From Haloferax gibbonsii ATCC 33959 (GTDB lineage Archaea; Halobacteriota; Halobacteria; Halobacteriales; Haloferacaceae): a DNA stretch of 64,000 nucleotides. The stretch covers positions 560,937-624,936 of the forward strand of contig NZ_AOLJ01000011.1 of assembly GCF_000336775.1 (NCBI RefSeq). Reading direction: 5' to 3'. This document shows, in pieces, positions 48,910 to 57,467 of this stretch (the stretch's first letter is position 1; each line of letters starts with the position of its first letter). The position numbers and the translations under genes are program-made. The notes under the pieces are model-generated. The model was not told the origin of the DNA. It ran no database searches and saw only the letters and a list, made by a program, of their open reading frames with translations.

Positions 48910-49707
48910 ATGAAAGTTCTCGTAACCGTCAAGGAGGTCGCCGAGGTCGAAGAGGACTTCGAGCTCGACGGGCTCCGCGTGGCGGACCAGTACCTCGACT
49001 ACGACCTCAACGAGTGGGACGAGTACGCGGTCGAGGAAGCCGTCCAAATCGCCGAGGAGAGCGACGACGACGTGGAGGTCGTCGCCGTTACCATCGGCCC
49101 CGAGCGGTCCGAAGAGACCATCCGCATGGCGCTCGCCAAGGGTGTCGACCGCGCGGTCCGCGTGTGGGACGACGCGCTCGACGGCGTGGACCTGCTCGAC
49201 GTGGGCGCGAAGACGCGCCTGCTCTCGGCGGTCGTCGAGGAGGAAGACCCCGACCTCGTCCTGACGGGCGTGCAGGCGAACGACGACAGCTTCGGCGCGA
49301 CCGGCGTCTCGCTCGCCTCGGCCATCGACTTCGAGTGGGCCGCGGTCGTGAACGCGCTCGACCTCGACGCCGACGGCGGCGTGGCGAACGTCCGCCGCGA
49401 ACTCGAAGGCGGCGTGGAGGAGCTCACCGAGGTGGACCTGCCCGCGGTCCTCACTATCCAGACGGGTATCAACGAGCCCCGCTACGCGAGCCTGCGCGGG
49501 ATTCGGCAGGCCCAGTCGAAGGAGATCAAGCCGCTCGCGCTCTCCGACCTCGGCCTCGACGCCGCGGCGGTCGAGTCCGACCTCGTCCTGACCGACGTGT
49601 ACGAGCCGGAGACCGAGTCCGACGCGACCTACTTCGAGGGTGACGCCGGGGAGCAGGCCGCCGACCTTGCGACCGTCCTCCGCGAGAAGGGGGTGGGCGC
49701 GCAATGA
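48910..49707 (+). CDS. etfB: Electron transfer flavoprotein beta subunit
   Basis: Accepts electrons from acyl-CoA and related dehydrogenases; 265 residues with a Rossmann-like AMP-binding domain. Conserved blocks: MKVLVTVKEVAEVEEDFELDG, DEYAVEEAVQIAEE, VVAVTIGPERSEETIRMALAKG, VLTGVQANDDSFGATGVSLASAI, and RYASLRGIRQAQSKEI. ATG at 48910 is chosen over a preceding TTG. Its stop overlaps the etfA start by 4 bp. Confidence 0.96.
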   Translation: MKVLVTVKEVAEVEEDFELDGLRVADQYLDYDLNEWDEYAVEEAVQIAEESDDDVEVVAVTIGPERSEETIRMALAKGVDRAVRVWDDALDGVDLLDVGAKTRLLSAVVEEEDPDLVLTGVQANDDSFGATGVSLASAIDFEWAAVVNALDLDADGGVANVRRELEGGVEELTEVDLPAVLTIQTGINEPRYASLRGIRQAQSKEIKPLALSDLGLDAAAVESDLVLTDVYEPETESDATYFEGDAGEQAADLATVLREKGVGAQ

Positions 49708-50657
49708 GCGACGTGCTCGCCGTCGTCGAGCACCGCCGCGGAAGCCCCCGCGACGTGTCGTTCGAACTCGTGACGGCCGGCGCCGACCTCGTCGGCGACA
49801 CCGGCGGCGACCTCCACCTCGCGGTCATCGGCGGCGACGTGGACGCCTTCGCCGAGGCGCTCTCGCTCGCCGGCGTGGACGCGATTCACACCGTCGCCGA
49901 GGGCGACGAGTTCAACCACGACGTGTACGTGCAGGCCGTCGAGGCCCTCTCCGAGGAGCTCGACCCCACGTACGTCCTCATGGGCAACACGGTCAACGGC
50001 CTCGACTACGCCCCCGCGGTCGCGGAGCGCCTCGACCTCCCGCTCGTGACCGACGCCATCGGCCTCCAGAACGACGGCGGCCTCGTCGTCACCCGCGAGA
50101 TGTACGCCTCGAAGGTCGAATCGACCGTCGAGGTCGACGCCGACCGCGCCGCGGTCACCGTCCGCCCCGGCGAGTGGGACGCCGCCGAGGAGCCGGGCGA
50201 GCCCGCGGTCGAGGCCTTCTCGTTCGACCTTGACGAGTCTCGCGTGCGCTCGCGAGTGACTGGCTTCGAGGAAGTCGGCAGCGGCGACGTGGACATCACC
50301 GACGCCGACGTGCTCGTCTCCGTCGGCCGCGGCATCGAAGAACAAGAGAACATTGAGCTCGTGCAGGAACTCGCCGACGCGCTCGGCGCGACGCTCTCGT
50401 CGTCGCGGCCCATCGTCGACAACGGCTGGCTCCCGAAGGACCGGCAGGTCGGCCAGTCCGGGAAGGTCGTCACGCCGAAGTTCTACATCGCAATCGGCAT
50501 CTCCGGCGCCGTCCAGCACGTCGCCGGGATGAAGGGTGCCGAGAACATCGTCGCCATCAACACCGACCCCGACGCGCCAATCTTCGACATCGCCGACTAC
50601 GGCATCGTCGGCGACCTCTTCGAAGTGGTTCCGGAGCTTATCGAGCAGTTCGAGTAA
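49704..50657 (+). CDS. etfA: Electron transfer flavoprotein alpha subunit
   Basis: FAD-binding partner of EtfB, 317 residues. The C-terminal FAD domain has [52 protein letters not shown] in outline (conserved RP, D-G-W, Q-V-G-Q-S-G) and the later [29 protein letters not shown]. Electron acceptors beyond ETF (a quinone oxidoreductase) are not encoded next to it. A T-rich repeated element follows 10 bp after the stop. Confidence 0.96.
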   Translation: MSDVLAVVEHRRGSPRDVSFELVTAGADLVGDTGGDLHLAVIGGDVDAFAEALSLAGVDAIHTVAEGDEFNHDVYVQAVEALSEELDPTYVLMGNTVNGLDYAPAVAERLDLPLVTDAIGLQNDGGLVVTREMYASKVESTVEVDADRAAVTVRPGEWDAAEEPGEPAVEAFSFDLDESRVRSRVTGFEEVGSGDVDITDADVLVSVGRGIEEQENIELVQELADALGATLSSSRPIVDNGWLPKDRQVGQSGKVVTPKFYIAIGISGAVQHVAGMKGAENIVAINTDPDAPIFDIADYGIVGDLFEVVPELIEQFE

Positions 50658-50667
50658 ACGTTCAATC

Positions 50668-50690
50668 TTTTTGGTCCAGATTTTTGCGGA
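50668..50690 (+). terminator. T-rich repeated 3' element, copy A (after etfA)
   Basis: T5, then GGTCCAGA, then T5 and GCGGA: two T5 tracts 8 bp apart, beginning 10 bp after the etfA stop codon. Archaeal RNA polymerase terminates at T tracts, so this should end the etfBA transcript. The same 23-bp sequence occurs twice more, after the radical SAM gene (55996 and 56096). Confidence 0.7.
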
Positions 50691-50803
50691 CGCGAACTCC
50701 TGAGCGACGTCTCCGGGGCACGTGTTCTCTGAGCGCCGCACCCCAGTCGCGCGGTTTCTCCAAATCCGGTACGTACTTCCCTACCCAACCCTACGAACCG
50801 ACA

Positions 50804-51646
50804 ATGGAATACCTGGAGCGCCGGGTCACGATGGTAAACGACCGCCTCGAGGAGGTCGTCTCGGCGGTCGAGCCGTCGGAACTCGCCGACCAACTCGACC
50901 ACGTCGCTCTCGCGGGGGGCAAGCGCGTCCGCCCCGCCGTGACCATCCTCGCCTGCGAGGCCGTCGGTGGCACCCCCGAGGACGCCGTCGACTTCGCGGT
51001 CGGCGTCGAACTCGTCCACAACGCCTCGCTCGTCGTCGACGACATCATCGACCGGTCCGACATCCGCCGCGGCACGCCCAGCGCGTGGGCCGAGTACGGC
51101 TACGGCCCGGCAATCATCGCCTCCGACGGCCTGCTCGGCGAGGCGTTCGCCCTCCTCTCGTCGTCCGACCGCGCCACCCGCATCGTCGCCGAATCGATGG
51201 TCGAACTCGGCGAGGGCGAGGCGACCGAACTCGTCGCGGTCCCGTCCAACGAAGCCGAGTACATGCAACTCGCCCACCGCAAGACGGGCGCGCTGTTCCG
51301 CGCCGCCGCCGAACTCGGCGCTGTCGCCGCCGGCGGCGACGCCCACGTCGTCGAGGCGTTCGGCGACTACGCGGCCCGCGTCGGCGTCGCCTTCCAGATT
51401 CGCGACGACGTGCTGGACGCCACGGCCGACGCCGAGGAACTCGGGAAGCCGACGGGACAGGACGCCGAGATGGGCCGGCCGTCGCTCGTACAGGTGACGG
51501 ACCTGACCCCCGAGGAAGCGAACCGCCGGGCCCGACAGCAGGCCGACGAAGCGCTTTCGGCCCTCGACTCCTCGGGCGTCGAAGACTCGGAGCCGCTGGA
51601 GTACCTCCGCGACCTCGCGGAGTTCGTCATCGTCCGCGAGAGCTGA
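50804..51646 (+). CDS. idsA: Polyprenyl (geranylgeranyl/farnesyl) diphosphate synthase
   Basis: Trans-prenyltransferase, 280 residues, adding isopentenyl units to make C15-C20 (or longer) chains for archaeal lipids and quinones. First Asp-rich motif VVDDIIDRSDIRRG near residue 82, with GGKRVRPAVTILACEA before it; second motif FQIRDDVLDATAD near 205 with GKPTGQD. The residues before the first motif (ELVHNASL) favour short to medium chains. The start at 50804 is chosen because 40 upstream codons are unlike the family. It follows etfBA, with its own TATA-like element near 50770. Confidence 0.94.
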   Translation: MEYLERRVTMVNDRLEEVVSAVEPSELADQLDHVALAGGKRVRPAVTILACEAVGGTPEDAVDFAVGVELVHNASLVVDDIIDRSDIRRGTPSAWAEYGYGPAIIASDGLLGEAFALLSSSDRATRIVAESMVELGEGEATELVAVPSNEAEYMQLAHRKTGALFRAAAELGAVAAGGDAHVVEAFGDYAARVGVAFQIRDDVLDATADAEELGKPTGQDAEMGRPSLVQVTDLTPEEANRRARQQADEALSALDSSGVEDSEPLEYLRDLAEFVIVRES

Positions 51647-51724
51647 CGGGGCGGCTTCGAGTTCGGCACCGACGACGCTGAAAACCGACAGAAAACGCCG
51701 AGCGGAGCGACCGCCCGCGACTGA

Positions 51725-52858
51725 TTACGCGGGTTGCTCGCCGTCGCCGTCCGAGCCGGTCGGATAGCGCGACTCCGCCACCGCGAACGTGAGCGTGCTC
51801 AGCACACCGAGGAGCGTGCCGACCGTGAGCGCGACGGCGAGGCCGGGGAGGTAGAACTTCTGGACGCCGACGACGCCCTCGGGGAGGAAGAAGCCGGAGA
51901 GCGCGTAGAGCACGATGGCGATGGCGAACACGTAGAACGGCGCGTTGAGGTAGCGCCACTTGAACCGGTCGTGGAGGTACTCGTCTGTCACCTGCCCGAG
52001 GCTGCTCGTGATACCGGCGGCGGCGAACCACTCGACCGCGCCGTGGACGAGCGTCGCGAGGATGAGTCCCGGGGCGGGGTCGCCGCCGACGCTGTCGGAG
52101 ACGGTTTCGAGGAGTTCGACCCCGCGGACGCCGCCGACGACGAGGAGCGCCGCGGCGGCGACGTAGGTGATGATAGTGACGCGACCGGCGTAGAGGACGT
52201 TGCGCGCACGGTTGGCCGCCTCGTCGACGGCGGATTCGAGGCCGAGCCCGCGGAACAGCGTGTACAGGCCGAGGAGCGCCGAGATGAGACCGAGGACGAC
52301 CGCGCCGGGCACGTCGAAGAAGCTGGCGATGGTGACGAAGGGGTAGATGAGAAGCAGGATGCCGAGCGGGACGAGGATGGTCCCGCGGGTCTCGGGGTCG
52401 GCGAGCACCTGCTTCATCGTGTAGTACATCGATTCGAGGTTCTGGGCCTGTCTGACGACGACCCGACGGACCCCGTCGATGGGAACGCGAGAGCGGATGA
52501 CCGGCAGGACCGACTCGTCCTGTGCGCCGTCGGTGATGACGATGGCGTGGACTGGCTCGCCGGTCGAGAGGCTCGCGAGGACGGTGTCAATCTCGTCGCC
52601 GATGGCGCGGTTCGCTTTCACGTCGCTTCCTTCCAACCCGGTGACCGCCGCGACCTCGACCTCCTCGTCTTCCGATTCGAGGAGTTCGTCGTGGACCTGA
52701 ATGCCCTGAAAGAGGACGTTCACGTCGGAGTCCTCCGGGTCCGCGGTGGCCAGCGCCACCGCGGCGTCCTCGACGCGCTGTCGGCCGACGACGGGCGTCG
52801 AGAGACCCGTCTTGCGGCCGAGGTCGTCGTCGAGGTCGACACAGAGGACCAAGAGCAT
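51725..52858 (-). CDS. DUF373-family membrane protein
   Basis: A 377-residue protein. A soluble N-terminal domain (1-150, MLLVLCVDLDDDLGRKTGLSTPVVGR and AIVITDGAQDESVLPVI) precedes five or six membrane helices. DUF373 is archaea-wide and uncharacterised. The N-terminal VDLDDDLG resembles a metal-binding or nucleotide loop. It lies 129 bp downstream of a hybrid kinase gene on the same strand. Function unknown. Confidence 0.88.
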   Translation of the reverse strand: MLLVLCVDLDDDLGRKTGLSTPVVGRQRVEDAAVALATADPEDSDVNVLFQGIQVHDELLESEDEEVEVAAVTGLEGSDVKANRAIGDEIDTVLASLSTGEPVHAIVITDGAQDESVLPVIRSRVPIDGVRRVVVRQAQNLESMYYTMKQVLADPETRGTILVPLGILLLIYPFVTIASFFDVPGAVVLGLISALLGLYTLFRGLGLESAVDEAANRARNVLYAGRVTIITYVAAAALLVVGGVRGVELLETVSDSVGGDPAPGLILATLVHGAVEWFAAAGITSSLGQVTDEYLHDRFKWRYLNAPFYVFAIAIVLYALSGFFLPEGVVGVQKFYLPGLAVALTVGTLLGVLSTLTFAVAESRYPTGSDGDGEQPA

Positions 52859-52987
52859 CGTTGACTCCTATGCCACGGGGATATATCTGCTTTCGGGGGC
52901 GCGGTCGCGGTGGCGCGGTCCGTCGGTCTCGCGGAGCGAGCGGGCGGTCGCCGGGGCGCGGTCGTCGTCCCCTTCGGTTCGCCCCGG

Positions 52988-54883
52988 TCAGTCGGTCGCG
53001 CCGGCCTCGCCGACGGGGTCGAAAAGCACCTCGAAGCGCGCCCCGGACCCGCCGTCGACGACCCGAATTACCCAGCCGTGGGAGTCGACAATCTGCCGGA
53101 CGATGCCGAGTCCGAGGCCGTTTCCGTCGCCGTCTTTGGTGGAAAATCCCGAGTCGAAGACGTGGTCGCGAATCGACGCCGGGATGCCGGGGCCGTTGTC
53201 CTCGACGAAGAAGCCGCGGTGCGATGGGAGGGCACCGACGCGAATCACGAGCTCCGAGTCGTCGCTCGCGGTGGACGCGTCGTCAGGGTCGCTTCGGCCG
53301 TGCTGGAGCGCGTTCCGAAACAGGTTCTCGAAGAGCCGCGTCGCCCGGCTCTCGTCGGCTTCGACCACCGGGAGTTCGCCGACCTCACAGCGCACGTGGC
53401 CGGCGTTGGGCGAGCACATCTCCCACGCGGTTGCCGCGGCGTCCGCCAGCGAGACTTCCTCCGCGTCGAGGATAGAACGCCCGTCGCGGGCGAGAGAGAG
53501 CACGTCCTCGACCACGTCGGTGATGCGCTGGTGGGCGCGCTCGACGTAGTCGAGGTGGCTGCCGTCGTCGAGTTCGCGAGCGAGTTCGAGCCGGCCCTGC
53601 GCGACCGACAACGGTCCGCGGATGTCGTGTGAGAGGACGCGGGCGAAGGCGTCGAGCCGGGCGTTCTGCTGGGCGAGTTCGCGCTCGTGGCTGATGCGCT
53701 CCGTCAGGTCGGACATCACGCCGAGGATGTTCGTCACGTCGCCGTTCTCGTCGAGGAGTGGGACCGCGCGGGCGTTCGCCCAGCGGATGGTCTCGCTCCC
53801 CTCGGGGATGAACCGGAACTCGTACTCGTACTCGTACTGCTTGTCGACGCCGCCGTCTCGGATGTCGGCGAACATCTCGTCGATGGCTCGCCTCAGTTGG
53901 TCGCGGTCGTCGACGTGGACGAGTTCGAGGAACGAACGCGGGTCCTCGTAGAGGAGCGACACGTCTCGCCCCCAGACGCTCTCGAACTGGTCGTTGATGT
54001 AGACGATGTCCAGTTCGGTCGGCTCCGAGATGAACACCATGTCCGGGAGCGACGAGATTATCTGCCTGGTGAGGCGCTCGGAGCGCCTGAGGAGCCGTTC
54101 GGACTCCAGTCGGGCCGTGACGTCCATCGCGGTCCCGACGACGACGGACTCGCCGTCGACCACCGTCCGCTGACCGGTGATTTCCAGCGTCGTCTGCCCG
54201 CCGGTTCGGTCGCTGACGCGGACGGTGTACGACATCGATTCGACGCTTCCGTGTTCCCGGCTCTTCAGGCTCTCGTCGACGATGGCGCGGTCCTGCTCGA
54301 CGATGAAGTCGGTGATTGGGCGGCCGACCACCTCGTCGGTGTCGTAGCCGAGCAGGTTCGAGAGGTACTCGTTGACGAACTCGATTCGGCCGTCGCGTAT
54401 CACGTACAGGCCGACGAGCGACTGGTCGGCGATGACCCGGACCCACGCGTGCAGTTCGTCGAGTTCGGTCGACTGACGGGCCGCGGCGACCGCCTTCGAG
54501 ATGCGGTAGGCGAGCACCGCGAGTTGAGCCTCTGTCGGCGGTTTCTCGACCACGTCGGCGACACCGGCGTCGAACGCCTCCCGTACGACGTCCACAGAGT
54601 CGAGCCTCGTGAACAGAATCACCGGCGGCGGGTTGGGTAACTCTCGGAGACGGAGCAGCGCGTCGAAGCCCGTGGAACCGTCGAACTCGAACTCGGTGAC
54701 GATACAGTCGAACGGCGACTCGGCGTGCGCCTCGAGCGCCGCGACCGGGTCGTCGACCGCCGAGACCTCGAGACGGTCGCACGCCTCGAGCGCCGGAACC
54801 GTGTCTGCGACGGTTTCGGGGTCGTCGTCGACGAGAAGGACCCGGACCGGACCTTCAGCGTGGACGACGGGACCGAGAGACAT
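52988..54883 (-). CDS. Hybrid sensor histidine kinase: receiver (Asp to Glu), two PAS, HisKA, HATPase
   Basis: A 631-residue cytoplasmic signalling protein. The N-terminal receiver (about 12-125) keeps Asp19/20/21, Thr92 and Lys114, but the phospho-acceptor position is Glu64 (CIVTEFEFDG). Two PAS domains follow (about 143-258 and 270-395; the second with a PAC region FRFIPEGSETIRWANARAVP). HisKA has SHDIRGPL with His419. The ATPase has FENLFRNALQHG (N box), VEDNGPGIP (G1) and DGNGLGLGIVRQIV (G2). No membrane segment is present, so it senses an internal signal. No response regulator gene is adjacent. It is divergent from the radical SAM gene. Confidence 0.93.
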   Translation of the reverse strand: MSLGPVVHAEGPVRVLLVDDDPETVADTVPALEACDRLEVSAVDDPVAALEAHAESPFDCIVTEFEFDGSTGFDALLRLRELPNPPPVILFTRLDSVDVVREAFDAGVADVVEKPPTEAQLAVLAYRISKAVAAARQSTELDELHAWVRVIADQSLVGLYVIRDGRIEFVNEYLSNLLGYDTDEVVGRPITDFIVEQDRAIVDESLKSREHGSVESMSYTVRVSDRTGGQTTLEITGQRTVVDGESVVVGTAMDVTARLESERLLRRSERLTRQIISSLPDMVFISEPTELDIVYINDQFESVWGRDVSLLYEDPRSFLELVHVDDRDQLRRAIDEMFADIRDGGVDKQYEYEYEFRFIPEGSETIRWANARAVPLLDENGDVTNILGVMSDLTERISHERELAQQNARLDAFARVLSHDIRGPLSVAQGRLELARELDDGSHLDYVERAHQRITDVVEDVLSLARDGRSILDAEEVSLADAAATAWEMCSPNAGHVRCEVGELPVVEADESRATRLFENLFRNALQHGRSDPDDASTASDDSELVIRVGALPSHRGFFVEDNGPGIPASIRDHVFDSGFSTKDGDGNGLGLGIVRQIVDSHGWVIRVVDGGSGARFEVLFDPVGEAGATD

Positions 54884-54963
54884 GACATACTGTCAGTCAT
54901 ATACAACAATAACCGTACCGGCGGGCGGAACGGTTCCCGGGCAAAGTCGGACGCCTTTTGACG

Positions 54964-55986
54964 ATGCGCCAAGTACGGTTCCGTAATCGAATGATCTCGA
55001 AGGGATGCGAACAGTGCGCCATGGGCGGCAAGATGGTGCTGTTCGTCTACGGGTACTGCGACCAGCGCGATTGTTTCTACTGCCCGCTCGGCGAGAATCG
55101 CAAGAACGTCACCGACGTGTACGCCAACGAACGGAAAGTCGAGTCCGACGCGGACGTCATCGAAGAGGCGAAACGCATGGACGCGCTCGGCTCGTCCATC
55201 ACCGGCGGCGAGCCACAGGAGGCGCTCGACAAGACCTGCCGCTACATCTCGCTTCTCAAAGACGAGTTCGGCGAGGACCACCACATCCACCTCTATACGG
55301 GTATCACGGGCGGTCGCGAGAACATGCGCCGCCTCGCCGAGGCCGGCCTCGACGAGATTCGCTTCCACCCGCCGCTCGAACTCTGGGGCGACATGCACGG
55401 CACCGAGTGGGAGGACATCCTCTACATCGCCCGCGAGGAGGGCCTCACCCCGGCGTTCGAGATTCCGGGCATCCGCGCGGAACGGGAGTTCCTCGACTTC
55501 CTCGACGAGGGGGCCGCCGAGTTCTGCAACATCAACGAGTTCGAGATGTCCGACGGTAACTACCGCCGGATGCAGGAGAAGGGCTACGAACTGCAGGACG
55601 GTCACATGTCGGCGGTCGACGGCTCGAAGGAGGCCATCCTCGACGAGATGGGCGACCACGAGCGCGTCTACTTCTGTACCTCCGTGTTCAAGGACGCCGC
55701 CCAGCACCGAAACCGCCTGAAGCGCATGGCCCGCAACCTCCGCCGGCCGTTCGACGAAGTGACGGACGACGGCACGCTCGTCTACGGCAAGACCTACACG
55801 CCCGCCGAGCGCTTCATCGAACTCGGCGTCCCCGACGAGTTCTACAGCATCAAGTCGAACCACGTCGAGGTCGCGTGGTGGCTCCTCGAAGAGATGATAG
55901 AAGACGGCGACGTGGACGACGGCGAAATCGTCGAGCAGTACCCGACCTACGACGGCACGGTCGTCGAGCGGACGCCACTGGCCTGA
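54964..55986 (+). CDS. Radical SAM protein, unknown substrate
   Basis: A 340-residue protein related to COG2108-type radical SAM proteins. The [4Fe-4S] motif is YGYCDQRDCFYCPLG, Cys32-x4-Cys37-x2-Cys40, one residue longer than the canonical Cx3Cx2C. An additional Cys15-x2-Cys18 (KGCEQCAMGGK) lies just upstream. The SAM-binding GGEP (SSITGGEPQEAL, near residue 80) and the GIPR-like GLDEIRFHPP strand are present. ATG at 54964 is chosen over a TTG two codons upstream. The last 11 codons and the following 37 bp are duplicated 100 bp downstream. Confidence 0.87.
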   Translation: MRQVRFRNRMISKGCEQCAMGGKMVLFVYGYCDQRDCFYCPLGENRKNVTDVYANERKVESDADVIEEAKRMDALGSSITGGEPQEALDKTCRYISLLKDEFGEDHHIHLYTGITGGRENMRRLAEAGLDEIRFHPPLELWGDMHGTEWEDILYIAREEGLTPAFEIPGIRAEREFLDFLDEGAAEFCNINEFEMSDGNYRRMQEKGYELQDGHMSAVDGSKEAILDEMGDHERVYFCTSVFKDAAQHRNRLKRMARNLRRPFDEVTDDGTLVYGKTYTPAERFIELGVPDEFYSIKSNHVEVAWWLLEEMIEDGDVDDGEIVEQYPTYDGTVVERTPLA

Positions 55987-55995
55987 ATTCGGGCG

Positions 55996-56018
55996 TTTTT
56001 GGTCCAGATTTTTGCGGA
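55996..56018 (+). terminator. T-rich repeated 3' element, copy B (after radical SAM gene)
   Basis: T5-GGTCCAGA-T5-GCGGA, identical over 23 bp to the copy after etfA, beginning 9 bp after the stop codon. It should be the primary 3' end of this transcript. Confidence 0.7.
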
Positions 56019-56095
56019 GTGAGCGCCAGCGAACTCCGGAAAAAGGTGGGACCGGCACGGTCGTCGAGCGGACGCCACTGGCCTGACTTCGGGCG

Positions 56096-56118
56096 TTTTT
56101 GGTCCAGATTTTTGCGGA
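56096..56118 (+). terminator. T-rich repeated 3' element, copy C (duplicate)
   Basis: Third exact copy of the 23-bp element, 100 bp after copy B through the tandem duplication. It lies 13 bp before the convergent membrane-protein stop codon, so on the minus strand it would appear as an A-rich element within that gene's 3' end region. Confidence 0.65.
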
Positions 56119-56131
56119 GTGAGTGCGAGCG

Positions 56132-56821
56132 TCACGACCGGAAGCGGTGGTGCCGCCGCGTCCGAGTTCTCGTGAGCGCGACGAACAGACTCGGCGTGAG
56201 CGCGAGCGCCGCGGCCGCGGCCGTCGTCGGACCGAGCGGGAGACGCATCGCGACGCCGGCACCCGCGACCGAGACGCCGACGAGCGCGCCCGCGGCGATA
56301 CCGACGCGCTGTTGACGGTGCGTCGGGCGGAACCCGCGGGCGTCGGCGTAGAGCGCCCCCGAAAGCCCGAGGACGAACCCGAGGAGCGCGCTCACCGTTC
56401 CGAGGCGGGGCGCGAGCGCGAGGAACGCCGCGCCGACGACCGCACAACAGACGAGCGACTGGACCGGAGACAGGGGGTTCACGTCCGCGCCGAACCGGAC
56501 CGCGTAGGCGACGGGCGGAAGCGTGACCACCACCGCGGCGAACACGCCATCGAGCGGTTCGACCGTGGCGCGTTCGAGGACGGCGGTCGTCGCGGTCAAC
56601 AGCCCGATGGCCGCGCCGAGGCCGAGGACGACCCGCGGAGGGAGCGCCTCGGAGGGGTCGTCAGACCGGAGGACGCCGAAGGCGGCGAAGGGGTAACAGA
56701 CGACGGCACCGAAGAGGAGTGGGCGAAACAGCGTCCCCGAGAGGACCGCCGCGGAGACGGTCGCCGACAGGCCGAGGAAGACGCCGATGAGGAGTGCGAA
56801 CTCGGGGACGCGTTCTGCCAT
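56132..56821 (-). CDS. Multi-pass membrane protein, unknown family
   Basis: A 229-residue integral membrane protein with about six or seven hydrophobic segments (ALLIGVFLGLSATVSAAVL, LLFGAVVCYPFAAFGVL, VVLGLGAAIGLLTA, FAAVVVTLPPVAYAV, SLVCCAVVGAAFLAL, ALLGFVLGLSGALYA, IAAGALVGVSVAGAGVA and a last TAAAAALALTPSLFVAL). It ends in a basic RTRTRRHHRFRS tail, indicating a cytoplasmic C-terminus by the positive-inside rule. I do not recognise the family. It is convergent with the radical SAM gene. Confidence 0.7.
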   Translation of the reverse strand: MAERVPEFALLIGVFLGLSATVSAAVLSGTLFRPLLFGAVVCYPFAAFGVLRSDDPSEALPPRVVLGLGAAIGLLTATTAVLERATVEPLDGVFAAVVVTLPPVAYAVRFGADVNPLSPVQSLVCCAVVGAAFLALAPRLGTVSALLGFVLGLSGALYADARGFRPTHRQQRVGIAAGALVGVSVAGAGVAMRLPLGPTTAAAAALALTPSLFVALTRTRTRRHHRFRS

Positions 56822-56911
56822 ACCGCGGGGTTCGGGCGAGCGACAGAAAGCGTTTCGGCGGGCGGCGGGCTACCCGCAAGCGTTTAGAGTGCCCCTAGTG
56901 TACCTCCCCGC

Positions 56912-57391
56912 ATGTCCGACTGTCCACTCGCGGACGACTGCCCGAGCTTCTCAGAACGAATCGCGGGCATGGGGTGCCAGTACTACGGCGACCGGGGCGG
57001 CGCGGAGTGGTGCGACCACTACGAGCGCCCCATCTACGAGCTCAAACAGCAGCCCGTCAAGCCGGGCGAGGAGGTCATCGTCACCGTCGAGGACATCCAC
57101 GAGAGCGGTGCGGGAGTCGGTCGGACCGAAGACGGTTTCATCGTCTTCGTCGACGGACTGCTGCCGGATGCGCGCGCCATCGTCCGCATCGACCGGGTGA
57201 AGGGGAGCCACGCCCGCGCGAAGAAAATCGTCGAGCGCCTGCCGCTGGACCCCGAAGCCGAAGACAGCGAGACGGGCGAGACGGGCGAGGCGACCGGAGC
57301 CGACACCGAATCCAAATCCAAATCGAGCGGTCGCGACGGCCCGAAGCGCCCCGAGGCGCTCGGGAGCCGAGACAACTTCTGGGGCGAATAA
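56912..57391 (+). CDS. TRAM-domain protein with N-terminal Cys cluster
   Basis: A 159-residue protein. An N-terminal Cys-rich segment (Cys4, Cys10, Cys22, Cys34) may bind zinc or an FeS cluster. A TRAM domain follows at about 50-110 (PVKPGEEVIVTVEDIHESGAGVGRTEDGFIVFVDGLLP, then ARAIVRIDRVKGSHARAKKIVERL). TRAM proteins bind tRNA or structured RNA, and small archaeal ones have been proposed as RNA chaperones. The C-terminal third is acidic and disordered. It precedes a Tfx-like regulator, 76 bp away. Confidence 0.88.
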   Translation: MSDCPLADDCPSFSERIAGMGCQYYGDRGGAEWCDHYERPIYELKQQPVKPGEEVIVTVEDIHESGAGVGRTEDGFIVFVDGLLPDARAIVRIDRVKGSHARAKKIVERLPLDPEAEDSETGETGEATGADTESKSKSSGRDGPKRPEALGSRDNFWGE

Positions 57392-57467
57392 CGCCGACTC
57401 GTCGGCGGCGTCCCGTGGACAGTCAGCCTGCTGTATCTTTTTTCACCCCCGAGACCTACCCCGTGGT

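Larger units (their letters stand above)
55954..56123 (+). repeat. 100-bp tandem duplication spanning the radical SAM stop codon
   Basis: Bases 55954-56023 recur at 56054-56123 with one mismatch (A at 55987, C at 56087) in 70 bp; the period is exactly 100 bp. The unit contains the last 11 codons (GTVVERTPLA and stop) plus the T-rich 3' element. The remaining 30 bp per unit are not duplicated on the right. The near-identity implies a recent event or continuing gene conversion. Confidence 0.9.
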
